Assembly: GCA_050117315.1 (NCBI GenBank)
Contig: JASFMY010000109.1
Span: 1-24,772, forward strand
DNA: 24,772 nt
Direction: 5' to 3'
DNA from: JANQIV01 sp050117315
Lineage (GTDB): Bacteria > Bacteroidota > Ignavibacteria > Ignavibacteriales > Melioribacteraceae
Both the position numbers and the translations under genes were made by a program. The notes under the pieces are model-generated. The model was not told where the DNA came from and made no database searches. It worked only from the letters and a program-made list of their open reading frames with translations. Shown in pieces: positions 1 through 7,906 of this stretch (its first letter is position 1; every line of letters begins with the position of its first letter).

Positions 1-484
1 CAATATTTAGGTTATGAAACTTTGTATAGTTATCAAGTAATTTACTCAATCCCTGCTCAAGGTCAACAACATCAAGTTCTACGGGTGTTAACTCGTAGAT
101 AATATTTTTCAAATCGTCGCTCGCTTCTGCAAGAAAATCAATAGTATTGTTCAACAGCTTATTGTTAATATTTTCTTGTGACTGTGCATTCTCGATATTG
201 AATTTGGCAGTGTAAAGCACAGGCATTAACAAATCGTGCAGCTCGTTGGAGATTCTTTTTCTTTCTTTTTCAATTGTTTCAAGGAATACTGTAGAGCGAA
301 CTTTTTGTGCAAGTACTTGGTTTTTAAGTTTTTGTGTCTCTAATTCTTCCTTCATGGCAAGAAGCCTTTTGGTAAGAGGCAGAAGATACCATCTGAAAAG
401 CGATATAACTAAAGCAAAAAAGAGTATACTAGTTATTAAACCCCATAACACAGGACTATTAAAGTCGAATAGATAATCTCTCAT
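1..484 (-). CDS. Sensor histidine kinase, N-terminal part (runs off left edge)
   Basis: The minus strand is open from an ATG at 482-484 to the window edge (161 codons), so the C-terminal part is missing. Residues about 12-30 form one hydrophobic membrane segment, followed by a charged coiled-coil linker. The stretch EKERKRISNELHDLL at about 72-86 is the dimerisation/phospho-acceptor helix of the HisKA_3 (NarL/DegS-type) class, with predicted phospho-acceptor His83. The ATPase domain should lie outside the window. The protein should autophosphorylate and pass phosphate to a LuxR-type response regulator, which would probably be encoded further left. It overlaps the 3' end of the upstream membrane-protein gene by 26 bp, so the two are probably co-translated. 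With only one membrane segment and no sensor domain of its own, it may sense through that partner. Family assignment is firm; the signal is unknown. Confidence 0.85.
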   Translation of the reverse strand, partial: MRDYLFDFNSPVLWGLITSILFFALVISLFRWYLLPLTKRLLAMKEELETQKLKNQVLAQKVRSTVFLETIEKERKRISNELHDLLMPVLYTAKFNIENAQSQENINNKLLNNTIDFLAEASDDLKNIIYELTPVELDVVDLEQGLSKLLDNYTKFHNLNI

Positions 485-1031
485 TGTCCGCCCTAAAAAT
501 TACAAAGAAAAAACCGATGAAGATTTCTACGAAAATAGAGAAGTAATAATAATTCTTGAGAACCATTGGGTCTATTATCCCAACAAATAAATAAGTAAAA
601 GTGAGGATAATTAAGCGAGTAATAATAATTAATATAAATATACTGAATCGTCTTTCTAACAGTTCTAACATGAAGAGGTGAAGAAAAGTAAAAACCAACG
701 AGAAGTAAGTCAAACTTGTTAGTAGGGAATGGTATTCCCACTTATCAGTAAGGACCCAGCCCAATGCCAACATCAAATATAGTAGTAGAAATAGATACCA
801 CCTTTTTTTGAGATATTTTTTTTCAATGATATGCAAAAAAATAATATAGTTTGCCGTTATATAAACTAAGTACATATTAGGGACAATAAAAAAATAAACT
901 AAATATGCAACTATATCTGTAAGACCAAAAACTAAGAAAAAGAAAGCAAACTTAGATTTGTGCTGCCTAATTATCGGCAGTAACCAAATAAGTGACGATA
1001 AATAATATAAATATGTTAAATTGTATTCCAT
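459..1031 (-). CDS. Multi-pass membrane protein, putative partner of the histidine kinase
   Basis: A 190-aa protein, strongly hydrophobic throughout, with about six predicted membrane segments broken by short charged loops (for example IEKKYLKKRW near the middle and ELLERRF later). There is no signal peptide and no cysteine, and I see no catalytic motif. The cysteine-free sequence argues against an AgrB-type peptide-processing protease despite the similar size. The gene starts 12 nt after the stop of the exported-protein gene at 1044 and overlaps the kinase start by 26 bp, so all three look like one operon. The most economical role is a membrane sensor or transport component working with the kinase, but this is inferred from context only. 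I do not recognise the family. Confidence 0.75.
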   Translation of the reverse strand: MEYNLTYLYYLSSLIWLLPIIRQHKSKFAFFFLVFGLTDIVAYLVYFFIVPNMYLVYITANYIIFLHIIEKKYLKKRWYLFLLLYLMLALGWVLTDKWEYHSLLTSLTYFSLVFTFLHLFMLELLERRFSIFILIIITRLIILTFTYLFVGIIDPMVLKNYYYFSIFVEIFIGFFFVIFRADNERLSIRL

Positions 1032-1043
1032 TATCTTAACTAA

Positions 1044-1442
1044 TTAAGGACAGAATGGTGGACATGCTATACCGCGAACATCCTCTCTAAGGTTAGCAGC
1101 AGCAACATCGTTGCTTCCTAAACTTACAACACCGCTTTCGTCCTTTGTAAATGTTATTATTTTTGTTCCTGCTTGGTTTATGTAGTTAACAACATAGTCT
1201 ACTGTATACACAGTATAGACTTCATCATCCGGTGCTTCATAATGGTTAGGATATAAGGCGTTTCTATCCTGGTCAAGTATATAAAGCTTACCGTCTTTAA
1301 TGTTGAACATAACATGTGTCTCCGCTTTGTTGACAATTCTTAACAATTGTCTTGCGGGAAATTTAACAGTTTCCTGTTGTGCCGCAGCATTTGAATTAAA
1401 CAATAAAAAAAGAAATACAACCGTAATGATACTTTTAGCCAT
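1044..1442 (-). CDS. Small exported protein with Cys-Pro C-terminus
   Basis: A 132-aa protein. Residues 1-21 form a typical Sec signal peptide (charged MAKS, hydrophobic core, AAA-QQ cleavage region). The mature part is about 110 aa, beta-rich in appearance, with no domain that I recognise. The last nine residues are GIACPPFCP; these hold the only two cysteines, so an extracytoplasmic disulfide (Cys-x3-Cys) is plausible. The start is supported by an AGAGGG Shine-Dalgarno sequence 8 nt upstream, which is stronger than for most genes here. It is the first gene of a cluster with a membrane protein and a histidine kinase, so it might be a ligand or accessory subunit of that signalling unit. This is inference; the function is unknown. 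Confidence 0.75.
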   Translation of the reverse strand: MAKSIITVVFLFLLFNSNAAAQQETVKFPARQLLRIVNKAETHVMFNIKDGKLYILDQDRNALYPNHYEAPDDEVYTVYTVDYVVNYINQAGTKIITFTKDESGVVSLGSNDVAAANLREDVRGIACPPFCP

Positions 1443-1731
1443 TGCATCACCCTCTAGTTTGTTAGTGAAAAAGATTAGCGTGATAATTTAATTATTTCTA
1501 TAACTTAAAAGTAATTTGTTTTGGTGATGCAACTCATTGGAAAATCATAACTTTGAATATTAGGACTGGTTTAAATTAGTTTATTATCCCGGTAAACGCA
1601 AACAATTTTTATGGTCAAAATGATGCATTTTTAAAACTTTTTCTATGTAACACAGATTGTAAACAATCTGTGTTACAAAACTATAAAACTTTTGCTCATT
1701 TTATTTCGGACAACGGGTTAATGATAATCTG
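1443..1731. other. Intergenic spacer, amylase 3' side / exported-protein promoter side
   Basis: AT-rich spacer of 289 bp with no credible reading frame. It must hold the promoter of the minus-strand exported-protein gene, although I cannot point to clear -33/-7 boxes. The only structured part is the palindrome at 1646-1677, described separately. Confidence 0.5.
1646..1677. repeat. Palindromic repeat, ACAGATTGT type, copy 1 (terminator-like)
   Basis: The two 15-nt arms (1646-1660 and 1663-1677) are perfectly complementary around a 2-nt centre. The arm core ACAGATTGT is shared with the palindrome at 8118-8143. The site lies 55 bp past the stop of the amylase gene on the minus strand, so a transcript would form a strong hairpin there. 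No long T-run follows directly, so it is either a terminator without a classical U-tract or a REP-like repeat that sits behind genes. Confidence 0.55.
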
Positions 1732-3093
1732 TTATGCTTGTTTCATAAGTACCCTTCCCCAGTTTGGCCAAAGAGTAAGTGAGAGACTTCCGTTTTCCGA
1801 AGTGAAAAATTCCCCGGTCATTTGATCCTTGTAAGCTCCCGAAGAAAAGCCGTCCAGGGTTATTTCAATTTGCACAGGGGCTTTATTTGAATTAACTGCA
1901 ATAAGAATATTTTCCTCTTCAAATGTTCTCAGAAAAACAAATTGTTCGTGATTGACATGTATCTGTTTGTAAAAGCCATATTTAAGCGCCCTAGATTTTT
2001 TTCGAACAGCTATCAACTTTGCAATAGTATTTTTTAATTCAGGATGAGGCGCAGAATTTAAAGCATCGGATATTTCGATAGCCGGGCGGAGAGCTCTATC
2101 GCAATTACCGTTTTTCTTCCCTTCAATTCCCCATTCACTACCGTAATACACTGATGGAACCCCGGGCATTGAAAAAAGCAAAAAATAAAGAGGGTATAAA
2201 TGTTCGGGATGGCTTAGGCTGTTTACTACACGGTTTACGTCATGGTTGTCTGCAAAATTATAAAGAGAAAATCCTTCATAGATTCCTCCTTCACCGAACT
2301 GTCTGTTCAGTGAATATGCAATTTCAAAATAATTTTTGTCCACATGACTTGAGTAAAGCCCTTTGTAGCACTCATAATTAGTAACTGAATCAAGCATATC
2401 CGGGCTTACCCAGTTTCTATAATCACCATGAATAACTTCACCCATAAGCCAAAAATCCTTTTTTATACTTTTGCAGAATTTATTGAGCTGTTTAAGAAAG
2501 GTTTTATCAAGGCAGTCGGCAACATCTAGCCTAAGTCCGTCAATATCAAATTCGGTTATCCACATTCTTATAGCTTCAAAAAGATGATTTACAACGTGAG
2601 GGTTAAGAAGATTCAATTTTACCAGATTATAATTACCATTCCAGCCCTCGTAAACAAACGGATCATTATAACAGTTAGTCCCGGCAAAATTGAGTCCGCC
2701 GAACCATTCACGGTATGAAGAGTTTTCCAAATTTATTTTTACATCTTTAAATGCCCTGAAGTCTCTGCCGACGTGATTAAAAACCCCGTCCAGAATTACT
2801 CTTATGTTATTTTGGTGGAGTTTATCGACTATTTGTTTTAGAGTATTATTGGTGCCCAACCTACGGTCTACTTTATAATAATCAGCAGTATCATAACCAT
2901 GTTCGGATGATTCAAACAGCGGGCCGAGGTAAAGAGCGTTAATCCCCATATTGTTAAAATATCCTATCCACTCATTCAGCTTTGTCAGTCTTTCAACAGG
3001 CTCTGATAAAAAGTCGTTTTTTTCGGGAGCACCGAACATCCCTAATGGATAAATATGATAAAAAACAGATTCGTTTGACCAGTGCGTTTGCAT
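1732..3093 (-). CDS. GH13 alpha-amylase family glycosidase (cytoplasmic)
   Basis: A 453-aa GH13 (alpha/beta)8-barrel enzyme. Conserved regions appear in order: region I DGVFNH (102-107), region II GLRLD with predicted nucleophile Asp190, region III MGEVIH with acid/base Glu219, and region IV DNHD with transition-state Asp285. These predict hydrolysis or transfer at alpha-1,4-glucosidic bonds of starch, maltodextrin or cyclodextrin; the exact specificity cannot be read. There is no signal peptide, so it should act on imported or storage oligosaccharides in the cytoplasm. I chose the ATG at 3091-3093 because an AGGAG ribosome site (3101-3105) lies 7 nt upstream. A longer frame back to 3141 would start with a non-ATG codon and translate across the operator at 3110-3135. 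The TetR gene lies directly upstream, and the operator between them indicates repression by that regulator. Confidence 0.92.
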   Translation of the reverse strand: MQTHWSNESVFYHIYPLGMFGAPEKNDFLSEPVERLTKLNEWIGYFNNMGINALYLGPLFESSEHGYDTADYYKVDRRLGTNNTLKQIVDKLHQNNIRVILDGVFNHVGRDFRAFKDVKINLENSSYREWFGGLNFAGTNCYNDPFVYEGWNGNYNLVKLNLLNPHVVNHLFEAIRMWITEFDIDGLRLDVADCLDKTFLKQLNKFCKSIKKDFWLMGEVIHGDYRNWVSPDMLDSVTNYECYKGLYSSHVDKNYFEIAYSLNRQFGEGGIYEGFSLYNFADNHDVNRVVNSLSHPEHLYPLYFLLFSMPGVPSVYYGSEWGIEGKKNGNCDRALRPAIEISDALNSAPHPELKNTIAKLIAVRKKSRALKYGFYKQIHVNHEQFVFLRTFEEENILIAVNSNKAPVQIEITLDGFSSGAYKDQMTGEFFTSENGSLSLTLWPNWGRVLMKQA

Positions 3094-3109
3094 ATTTATT
3101 CTCCTACAA

Positions 3110-3135
3110 ATTGCTATACCGATCGGTATAGCAAT
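3110..3135. promoter_or_regulatory. TetR operator, amylase promoter
   Basis: A 26-bp perfect palindrome with core TATACCGATCGGTATA. It sits 16 bp before the amylase start codon and directly after the TetR stop. The same 16-bp core recurs in front of the TetR gene (3728-3749). Size and symmetry match TetR-family operators. Confidence 0.8.
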
Positions 3136-3147
3136 GATCAAAAATTT

Positions 3148-3714
3148 TTAAGAAAAAATTCCATGCATAAACTGATGAACCAGCTTGTGTACAAGCTCAT
3201 TATCAAGTTTTGCATAACCTTTAAGAGCAATTCCTATATAAGTATTTATTATCCCGAGAAATGAAGAGGCGTATGCTTTCTCTCTACCCAGCATGTTGCC
3301 GTGGTCCTTTGAAGCATTTATAAAAATATCTTCGATCACCTTTTGTTCAAGTTCAAGATATGGCTGGATTATTTTGGAAGGTTCACTATCCTTCGGCGCA
3401 AACCACATTCCCATTTTGAGTCTAAAAAATTGATGATTTTTTGAAGCATAACTAAAAAAAGTAGTAACCGTATCTGTTAGTGTTTTACTAATATCTCCGT
3501 TATAAATAGAAGCCTTGTAAACAGCAATGTGCATATTAGCAAAGTATTCTCCAATAATTGCTTTAAGTAGTCCGCGTTTATTCTCAAAATAATGATATAA
3601 CGTCGGTTTTGTTATACCAGATTTATCAACTATCTCCTGAACTCCTACTGCATCGTAACCTTTGGTTGCAAAAAGATTTAATGCAGTATTTAATATGATT
3701 TCCTTTTTCGACAT
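3148..3714 (-). CDS. TetR/AcrR family transcriptional repressor
   Basis: A 188-aa protein with the TetR N-terminal DNA-binding domain. The helix-turn-helix lies at about residues 23-46, including the hallmark GITKPTLYHYFENK, and an all-helical ligand-binding domain follows. I chose the ATG at 3712-3714. The upstream extension would begin at a TTG inside the palindrome at 3728-3749, which is better explained as operator. No Shine-Dalgarno is visible. Palindromes with an identical core lie before this gene and before the downstream amylase gene, so it probably represses itself and the amylase. A TetR regulator over a single carbohydrate enzyme is uncommon, since LacI, AraC and SusR types are more usual. 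The inducer is unknown and may be a sugar or a sugar-linked metabolite. Confidence 0.93.
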   Translation of the reverse strand: MSKKEIILNTALNLFATKGYDAVGVQEIVDKSGITKPTLYHYFENKRGLLKAIIGEYFANMHIAVYKASIYNGDISKTLTDTVTTFFSYASKNHQFFRLKMGMWFAPKDSEPSKIIQPYLELEQKVIEDIFINASKDHGNMLGREKAYASSFLGIINTYIGIALKGYAKLDNELVHKLVHQFMHGIFS

Positions 3715-3727
3715 AATTTTATAATTC

Positions 3728-3749
3728 AAATATACCGATCGGTATATTT
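3728..3749. promoter_or_regulatory. TetR operator, autoregulatory
   Basis: A 22-bp perfect palindrome around TATACCGATCGGTATA, 13 bp upstream of the TetR start codon. It shares its central 16 bp exactly with the site at 3110-3135, while the outer bases differ. That pattern is expected when only the operator core is under selection. Confidence 0.8.
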
Positions 3750-3985
3750 TTTGTCAAATTAAAATTCCATTCAAAAAAATTTTTATATGAAAAAGCAGAC
3801 GTAAATAAAAATCGCGGCTAACAATTATCCCGTCAAACATCAATCCTGTGGGAGCAGAATTTCTTTAACAAATAATTAATAACCATATTTCTGAAAATCA
3901 TATTATAATTAACAATCTATTTTTGCAGCATATCAACTGCCTGTACAACGAATAAAACAAACATTGGAAACATGGAGAAGTTAAA

Positions 3986-5098
3986 ATGAAGAAACTATTA
4001 CCGTTATTTATTTTGTTAATTCCTTTTATCAGTAATGCTCATGGTAATTTGGACGAACAGCGTAAAATCATCTTCCCGAATATTCCGGGTTATGTAACTA
4101 TGAAATGTGATCTGCACCAGCACACAGTATTTTCGGACGGGCATGTTTGGCCAACGGTACGTGTTTGGGAAGCGCTCAAAGATAATCTTGATGCGATTGC
4201 CGTAACCGAACACTTAGAATATCAGCCGTATAAAGATGATATTCCGCATCCTGATAGAAACCGCGCTTACGAAATTGAAACAAAAGCAGCAGAAAATAAC
4301 GATTTAATAATAATAAACGGCTCGGAGATTACACGCGATATGCCCCCGGGACATTCTAATGCAATTTTTTTAAATGATGCAAATAAACTTATTATTGACG
4401 ATCCGATGGAGGTTTTCAAAGAAGCCAAAAGGCAAGGCGCTTTTGTTTTCTGGAATCACCCTAATTGGGTACGGCAGAGAAAAGACGGTATTGCTACGTT
4501 AACAAACATGCACCGTGAATTAATAAAAAACGGGCTGCTCAACGGTATTGAAATTGTAAACGATATTACTTATTCAGACGAAGCTTTGCAAATTGCTCTC
4601 GATAACAACTTAACTCTTATCGGTACATCCGACATACACGGCCTGGTTGACTGGCGTTATAAAATACCCGAGGGAGGCCATCGTCCCGTAACACTGGTAT
4701 TTGCAAAAGAGAAATCTAAAGTTGGGATTAAAGAAGGTCTGGAGAATAGGCGCACTGTTGTTTATCATAATAACATCCTAATTGGCCGAGAAGAATATTT
4801 AGTGCCTCTTGTTCAATCTTCCATTTCTATAGAAAAAACAGGCTACAAAGGCGAAAACCTCATTTTCGGCGTAACATTAAAGAATAATTCAAGCTGTGAA
4901 TTAATATTGCAGAATAAATCGGATTTTACTTTTCATAACCACAGTGACTTGGTGAACATAAAGGCACAGTCATCAGTAGAACTTCAAGTAAAAACTCTGG
5001 AAAAATTATCAAAAGTTCCGCTAAAATTCGAAGTACTGAATGGCGTAACGGCACCTTCGGTACATCCTGAAATTATGCTTGAAATTAATGTAAAGTAA
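3986..5098 (+). CDS. Exported PHP-domain phosphodiesterase (Sb-PDE-like)
   Basis: A 370-aa protein. Residues 1-18 are a Sec signal peptide ending SNA, so the enzyme works outside the cytoplasm. The PHP metal-binding motifs are all present in order: DLHQH (Asp42, His44, His46), TEH (Glu75, His76), GSE (Glu114), PGH (His123), WNHPNW (His158) and SDIH (Asp216, His218). These form a trinuclear metal site that hydrolyses phosphoesters. The overall pattern (MKCDLHQHTVFSDG, then RDMPPGHSNAIFL, then FWNHPNW) resembles, from memory, the Sb-PDE group of phosphodiesterases, which I did not verify by search. The C-terminal 100 residues look like an immunoglobulin-like beta domain. It is transcribed alone and converges on the DedA-type gene; a palindromic element lies between them. 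The natural substrate is unknown. Confidence 0.88.
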   Translation: MKKLLPLFILLIPFISNAHGNLDEQRKIIFPNIPGYVTMKCDLHQHTVFSDGHVWPTVRVWEALKDNLDAIAVTEHLEYQPYKDDIPHPDRNRAYEIETKAAENNDLIIINGSEITRDMPPGHSNAIFLNDANKLIIDDPMEVFKEAKRQGAFVFWNHPNWVRQRKDGIATLTNMHRELIKNGLLNGIEIVNDITYSDEALQIALDNNLTLIGTSDIHGLVDWRYKIPEGGHRPVTLVFAKEKSKVGIKEGLENRRTVVYHNNILIGREEYLVPLVQSSISIEKTGYKGENLIFGVTLKNNSSCELILQNKSDFTFHNHSDLVNIKAQSSVELQVKTLEKLSKVPLKFEVLNGVTAPSVHPEIMLEINVK

Positions 5099-5412
5099 GA
5101 ACCTTGCTTAAGAAATTTTTTCAGCCTTAATTATGTCTGTTTCTAAAGGAGGAATTATTATAAAGCTGAAAACGGTGAATGGAGAAAGAATAGAAATATT
5201 TTGTATAAATCAAAACAATTGGAACTGTATTTAGTTAGATACCCCGTCCGCTTAGGGTGTGTTGCATAACTTTAGAACAGGGTCGTCACGGACCATTCCG
5301 TGACGAAAAACCTTGATATTGTTCTCAAAATGAGGTGGCTCAGTCGAGGTATGGACCTCGACTGCCCAGTCTTTGAGTTCTGCAACACACCCGCTTAAGG
5401 CGGGGTAGTTCA
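5099..5412. other. Convergent intergenic region carrying a miniature element inside a palindrome
   Basis: A 314-bp spacer between convergent genes. The first 140 bp show nothing clear except a 33-codon frame that I rejected. The rest is the GC-rich palindrome arms at 5240-5249 and 5398-5408, split by the miniature element at 5255-5392. Confidence 0.6.
5255..5392. mobile_element. 138-bp miniature inverted-repeat element with 5-bp target duplication
   Basis: The ends are perfect 12-bp inverted repeats, GGGTGTGTTGCA (5255-5266) and TGCAACACACCC (5381-5392), extended by a near-matching AACT. They are flanked by the direct repeat GCTTA (5250-5254 and 5393-5397). Inside are two strong hairpins: 5284-5305 (9-bp stem, loop CCAT) and 5341-5364 (10-bp stem, loop ATGG). 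There is no coding capacity. Removing it rebuilds a palindrome with TACCCCG / CGGGGTA arms between two convergent genes, which looks like a bidirectional terminator. This is a non-autonomous element that would need a transposase supplied elsewhere. Confidence 0.75.
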
Positions 5413-6027
5413 TCAAATCAAATATTTAATTAAAACAAACCCGCCGATGAGCAGAACTGTAAAGGCAATTGCAAGCAGATTGAAATATTTATCAATAAAA
5501 TTCTTTATCTGTTCGCCAAATTTCCAGATTAAGCCTGCTACCAAAAAGAATCTTGCTCCCCGGCTTATGATTGAAGCAATTAGAAACATTATAAAATTAA
5601 CGTCAAAAGCTCCGCCGGAAATTGTAAAAACTTTATAAGGGATGGGGGTAAAACCGGCAGTAAATATAATCCAGAAGTTCCATTCATCATACATGTTTTT
5701 TACATTAAAGAACAGCTCTTTTGAAAATCCCGGAACGTTTTCAAAAAAGAATACCGCAAGAGATGAGAACTGTCCGTCGCTGTTCCACCACAAAACATGT
5801 CCTATGTAATAACCAAGCATAGCCCCGGTGACGGATGCAATTGTACAAATTAAAGCAAAGTAAAAGGCTTTTTTACGCAAGCCTAAAACCAATGCTATTA
5901 GCAATGCATCGGGAGGAACGGGGAAAAATGATGCTTCTGCAAAAGCTAATATAAATAATGCTGCAGCACCGTACGGAGACTCAGCCCAGCTTAAAACCCA
6001 GTCGTAAAGTTTTCTAATAATCTTCAT
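5413..6027 (-). CDS. DedA-family membrane protein, YqaA type
   Basis: A 204-aa integral membrane protein with about five membrane or re-entrant segments. The family hallmarks are visible: an acidic residue before FFPVPPD (Glu31, residues 34-40) and the second re-entrant motif GFTPIPYKVFTISGG (125-139). The SNARE-associated/DedA/VTT superfamily includes lipid scramblases, and DedA proteins are linked to undecaprenyl phosphate or phospholipid flipping and envelope homeostasis. The YqaA subgroup is less studied, so transport of a lipid carrier is inference. The ATG start has no clear Shine-Dalgarno. The gene is convergent with the PHP gene. Confidence 0.88.
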   Translation of the reverse strand: MKIIRKLYDWVLSWAESPYGAAALFILAFAEASFFPVPPDALLIALVLGLRKKAFYFALICTIASVTGAMLGYYIGHVLWWNSDGQFSSLAVFFFENVPGFSKELFFNVKNMYDEWNFWIIFTAGFTPIPYKVFTISGGAFDVNFIMFLIASIISRGARFFLVAGLIWKFGEQIKNFIDKYFNLLAIAFTVLLIGGFVLIKYLI

Positions 6028-6388
6028 GAAATGTTTTCCGACGGAAAATTAAATGGCAAGTATAGTGAAAACAGAATTCAGAATCCAGAATCCGGCGTTT
6101 AGAATTTATCACATTTGTAAAAATTTGTTATAAGCATATCAAGGCATTACAAGTCCATTCTTCAACTATCATATTTTTTTATCTGCTGATTGGATTCCGG
6201 CTTTTGTATTCGGAATTCCATACCTGCTGCCTCAAAATTATTCCGGGATAATCTTCTTTTAATATTTGGTTAATAGTTTTAATTTACCAGTTAAATTAAA
6301 AGAAGGTACATAAAAAACAACAGCAAGCTGATCTAGCTGCTTAAACAGGCTACCACAGTAGATTTTAAGAATTAAAACAATAAATAAA
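6028..6388. other. Divergent promoter region, DedA / CPBP
   Basis: A 361-bp AT-rich spacer between divergent genes, with no reading frame of note. It contains loosely related stretches around GAATCCGG (about 6070-6100 and 6185-6220) that look like decayed repeats. It also holds an 11-bp inverted repeat, CTTCTTTTAAT at 6253-6263 and ATTAAAAGAAG at 6295-6305, that might act as a hairpin in the leader of the CPBP gene. Promoters for both flanking genes must lie here but are not clear by eye. Confidence 0.4.
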
Positions 6389-7330
6389 ATGTATACTATT
6401 TTTTATAATCAGGAAACTGATAGAATTAGGTCGGGTTGGAGAATCTTGATTTTCCATTTAATGCTAATTGGTTTAATGTTTTTATTTGGAATTATGTTCA
6501 ATGTTATTGATGCACCTTTATATCAAGCCTTTTTTGGGCGGGTTTTCTATGCAATTGCAATATTAATTGCCCTGGTTATCTCTGCAAAATTTATTGAAAG
6601 ATTGCCGCTTAAAAATTTCGGATTGTTTAACAATAAATTCTGGACAACGGACTTATTATTCGGAATTTTTCTCGGCGCTTTTTTAATGTCTTTAATTTTT
6701 TTGATTTTTTATTCCTTTAACTGGGTTGAAATAACCGGGTACCGCATTACATCACGGGAAGGAATCGACTTTACTTTTTCTTTTTTCGGCGAGCTAATTA
6801 AATTTACCGGGGTAAGTGTTTCCGAAGAACTGCAAACAAGAAGTTATTTACTCGTTGTAATTGCTCAAGGATTTGCTTTTAAATCAATAGGTTCAAAGAA
6901 AGCAATTGTTATAAGCCTTTTGTTTACCTCTGTTCTTTTCGGACTCATGCATTTGGGGAATGATAATACATCTTTAGCAAGCACGTTAAATATTGCACTT
7001 GCAGGAATATTACTTGGTATCGGCATGGTTTATACCGGAAGCGTTGCTATACCCCTGGGAATTCATCTAACATGGAATTTTTTCCAGGATGTTATTTTCG
7101 GAATGCCTACAAGCGGCTCTGTTCCTGAAACGACTTTAATTCAAACCAGACTAACCGGACCGGAGCTTTTTACAGGCGGCGCATTCGGACCTGAAGGCGG
7201 GTTAATAGCAACTTTTATAATGATAGCCGGCTGCGGCATAATTGTTTATTGGATTAAATACCGGTACGGATACTTAAGTATACAAACAAGTTTGGCAGAG
7301 TTCCCCAAGGAAAGTAACCCGGATTTTTAA
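6389..7330 (+). CDS. CPBP-family intramembrane glutamic endopeptidase
   Basis: A 313-aa protein with about eight membrane segments. The three catalytic motifs of the CPBP/Abi/Rce1 family are present: EExxxR (Glu146, Glu147, Arg151 in SEELQTR), FxxxH (Phe184, His188 in FGLMH) and HxxxN (His226, Asn230 in GIHLTWN). These form the glutamate/histidine site of an intramembrane protease. Family members process CAAX-type proteins in eukaryotes; in bacteria they are linked to bacteriocin maturation or immunity and envelope signalling. No peptide or bacteriocin gene lies nearby, so the substrate is unknown. The start codon has an AT-rich leader without Shine-Dalgarno. The stop codon lies inside a hairpin at 7318-7336 shared with the convergent neighbour. 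Confidence 0.9.
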   Translation: MYTIFYNQETDRIRSGWRILIFHLMLIGLMFLFGIMFNVIDAPLYQAFFGRVFYAIAILIALVISAKFIERLPLKNFGLFNNKFWTTDLLFGIFLGAFLMSLIFLIFYSFNWVEITGYRITSREGIDFTFSFFGELIKFTGVSVSEELQTRSYLLVVIAQGFAFKSIGSKKAIVISLLFTSVLFGLMHLGNDNTSLASTLNIALAGILLGIGMVYTGSVAIPLGIHLTWNFFQDVIFGMPTSGSVPETTLIQTRLTGPELFTGGAFGPEGGLIATFIMIAGCGIIVYWIKYRYGYLSIQTSLAEFPKESNPDF

Positions 7331-7336
7331 TCCGGG
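7318..7336. terminator. Stem-loop between convergent genes (weak terminator candidate)
   Basis: CCCGGAT (7318-7324) pairs with ATCCGGG (7330-7336) around a 5-nt loop. The stem includes the stop codon of the CPBP gene and ends 9 nt before the stop of the convergent YhcH-type gene. No T-run follows on either strand, so termination is only suggested by position. Confidence 0.45.
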
Positions 7337-7345
7337 CTACCAGGT

Positions 7346-7795
7346 TTAGACCAAAACTTTTACAACGACTTTTTTAACCGGCACAGACTCGCCGGCTTCA
7401 ATTTGAGGCATGTGCGCATCGTGAGGGAAAAATACTGCAAACTTATTTGCGTCCGCTTCAATAAATTGTCCTTCCCCTGTTAACCAGATTAAATCTATTT
7501 CTTCGTTATACGGTTCATCTTCTGAGGTATTATCTATGTGAGTATAACCCATTTTTTCAATCCCGCTTGCTACAAATTGAACATCTGCATATTTTTTGTG
7601 GGCTTCCCATCTTCCCTTTTCAAGAGGTTTTGAATTATACGACTGCACCATGGCAAAAACTTTGTCGCCGTCAATTTCAATTTTCTGCGGTTCTAAATTT
7701 GTGAAATCATTTTGCTGCAAAAACTTCAATGCTTTTTCAAAATTTTCACCCAACCCGAAATATTTGTCTGCATTTTTGATTGAATCAAATACCAT
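7346..7795 (-). CDS. YhcH/YjgK/YiaL family protein
   Basis: A 149-aa protein covering the full length of the family (DUF386, cupin-like fold). Visible conserved positions are EAHKKYADVQFVASG (Glu64, His66, Asp71) and FFPHDAHMP (His125, His128), which in this fold line a metal- and sugar-binding pocket. Members are linked to sialic acid or other sugar metabolism, as in the beta-galactosidase-subunit and NanQ-like anomerase reports. No sugar operon is present here, so the substrate is open. The start at 7795 is supported by a GGAG site 6 nt upstream. Confidence 0.9.
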   Translation of the reverse strand: MVFDSIKNADKYFGLGENFEKALKFLQQNDFTNLEPQKIEIDGDKVFAMVQSYNSKPLEKGRWEAHKKYADVQFVASGIEKMGYTHIDNTSEDEPYNEEIDLIWLTGEGQFIEADANKFAVFFPHDAHMPQIEAGESVPVKKVVVKVLV

Positions 7796-7906
7796 TTTTT
7801 CTCCAAAAGATTATTAGAAATTTTGAAAGCAATATATGAATTTAGCTTATTAAAAAACCTGAGATGTGAATTTGAATTTCAGGATAATTTGGGTTAAATT
7901 TTAATC

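Noticed and set aside
1044..1442. AgrD-like peptide precursor
   Set aside because: The protein has a normal Sec signal peptide and a folded-looking mature part, and the neighbouring membrane protein has no cysteine, so it is not an AgrB protease.
3094..3141. N-terminal extension of the amylase (16 extra residues)
   Set aside because: It would start with a non-ATG codon and be translated through the 26-bp operator; the ATG at 3093 has a good AGGAG site.
5132..5233. 33-codon frame starting MSVSKGGIII
   Set aside because: Too short, no supporting context and no ribosome site; the GGAGG in it lies inside the frame and leads to no start codon.
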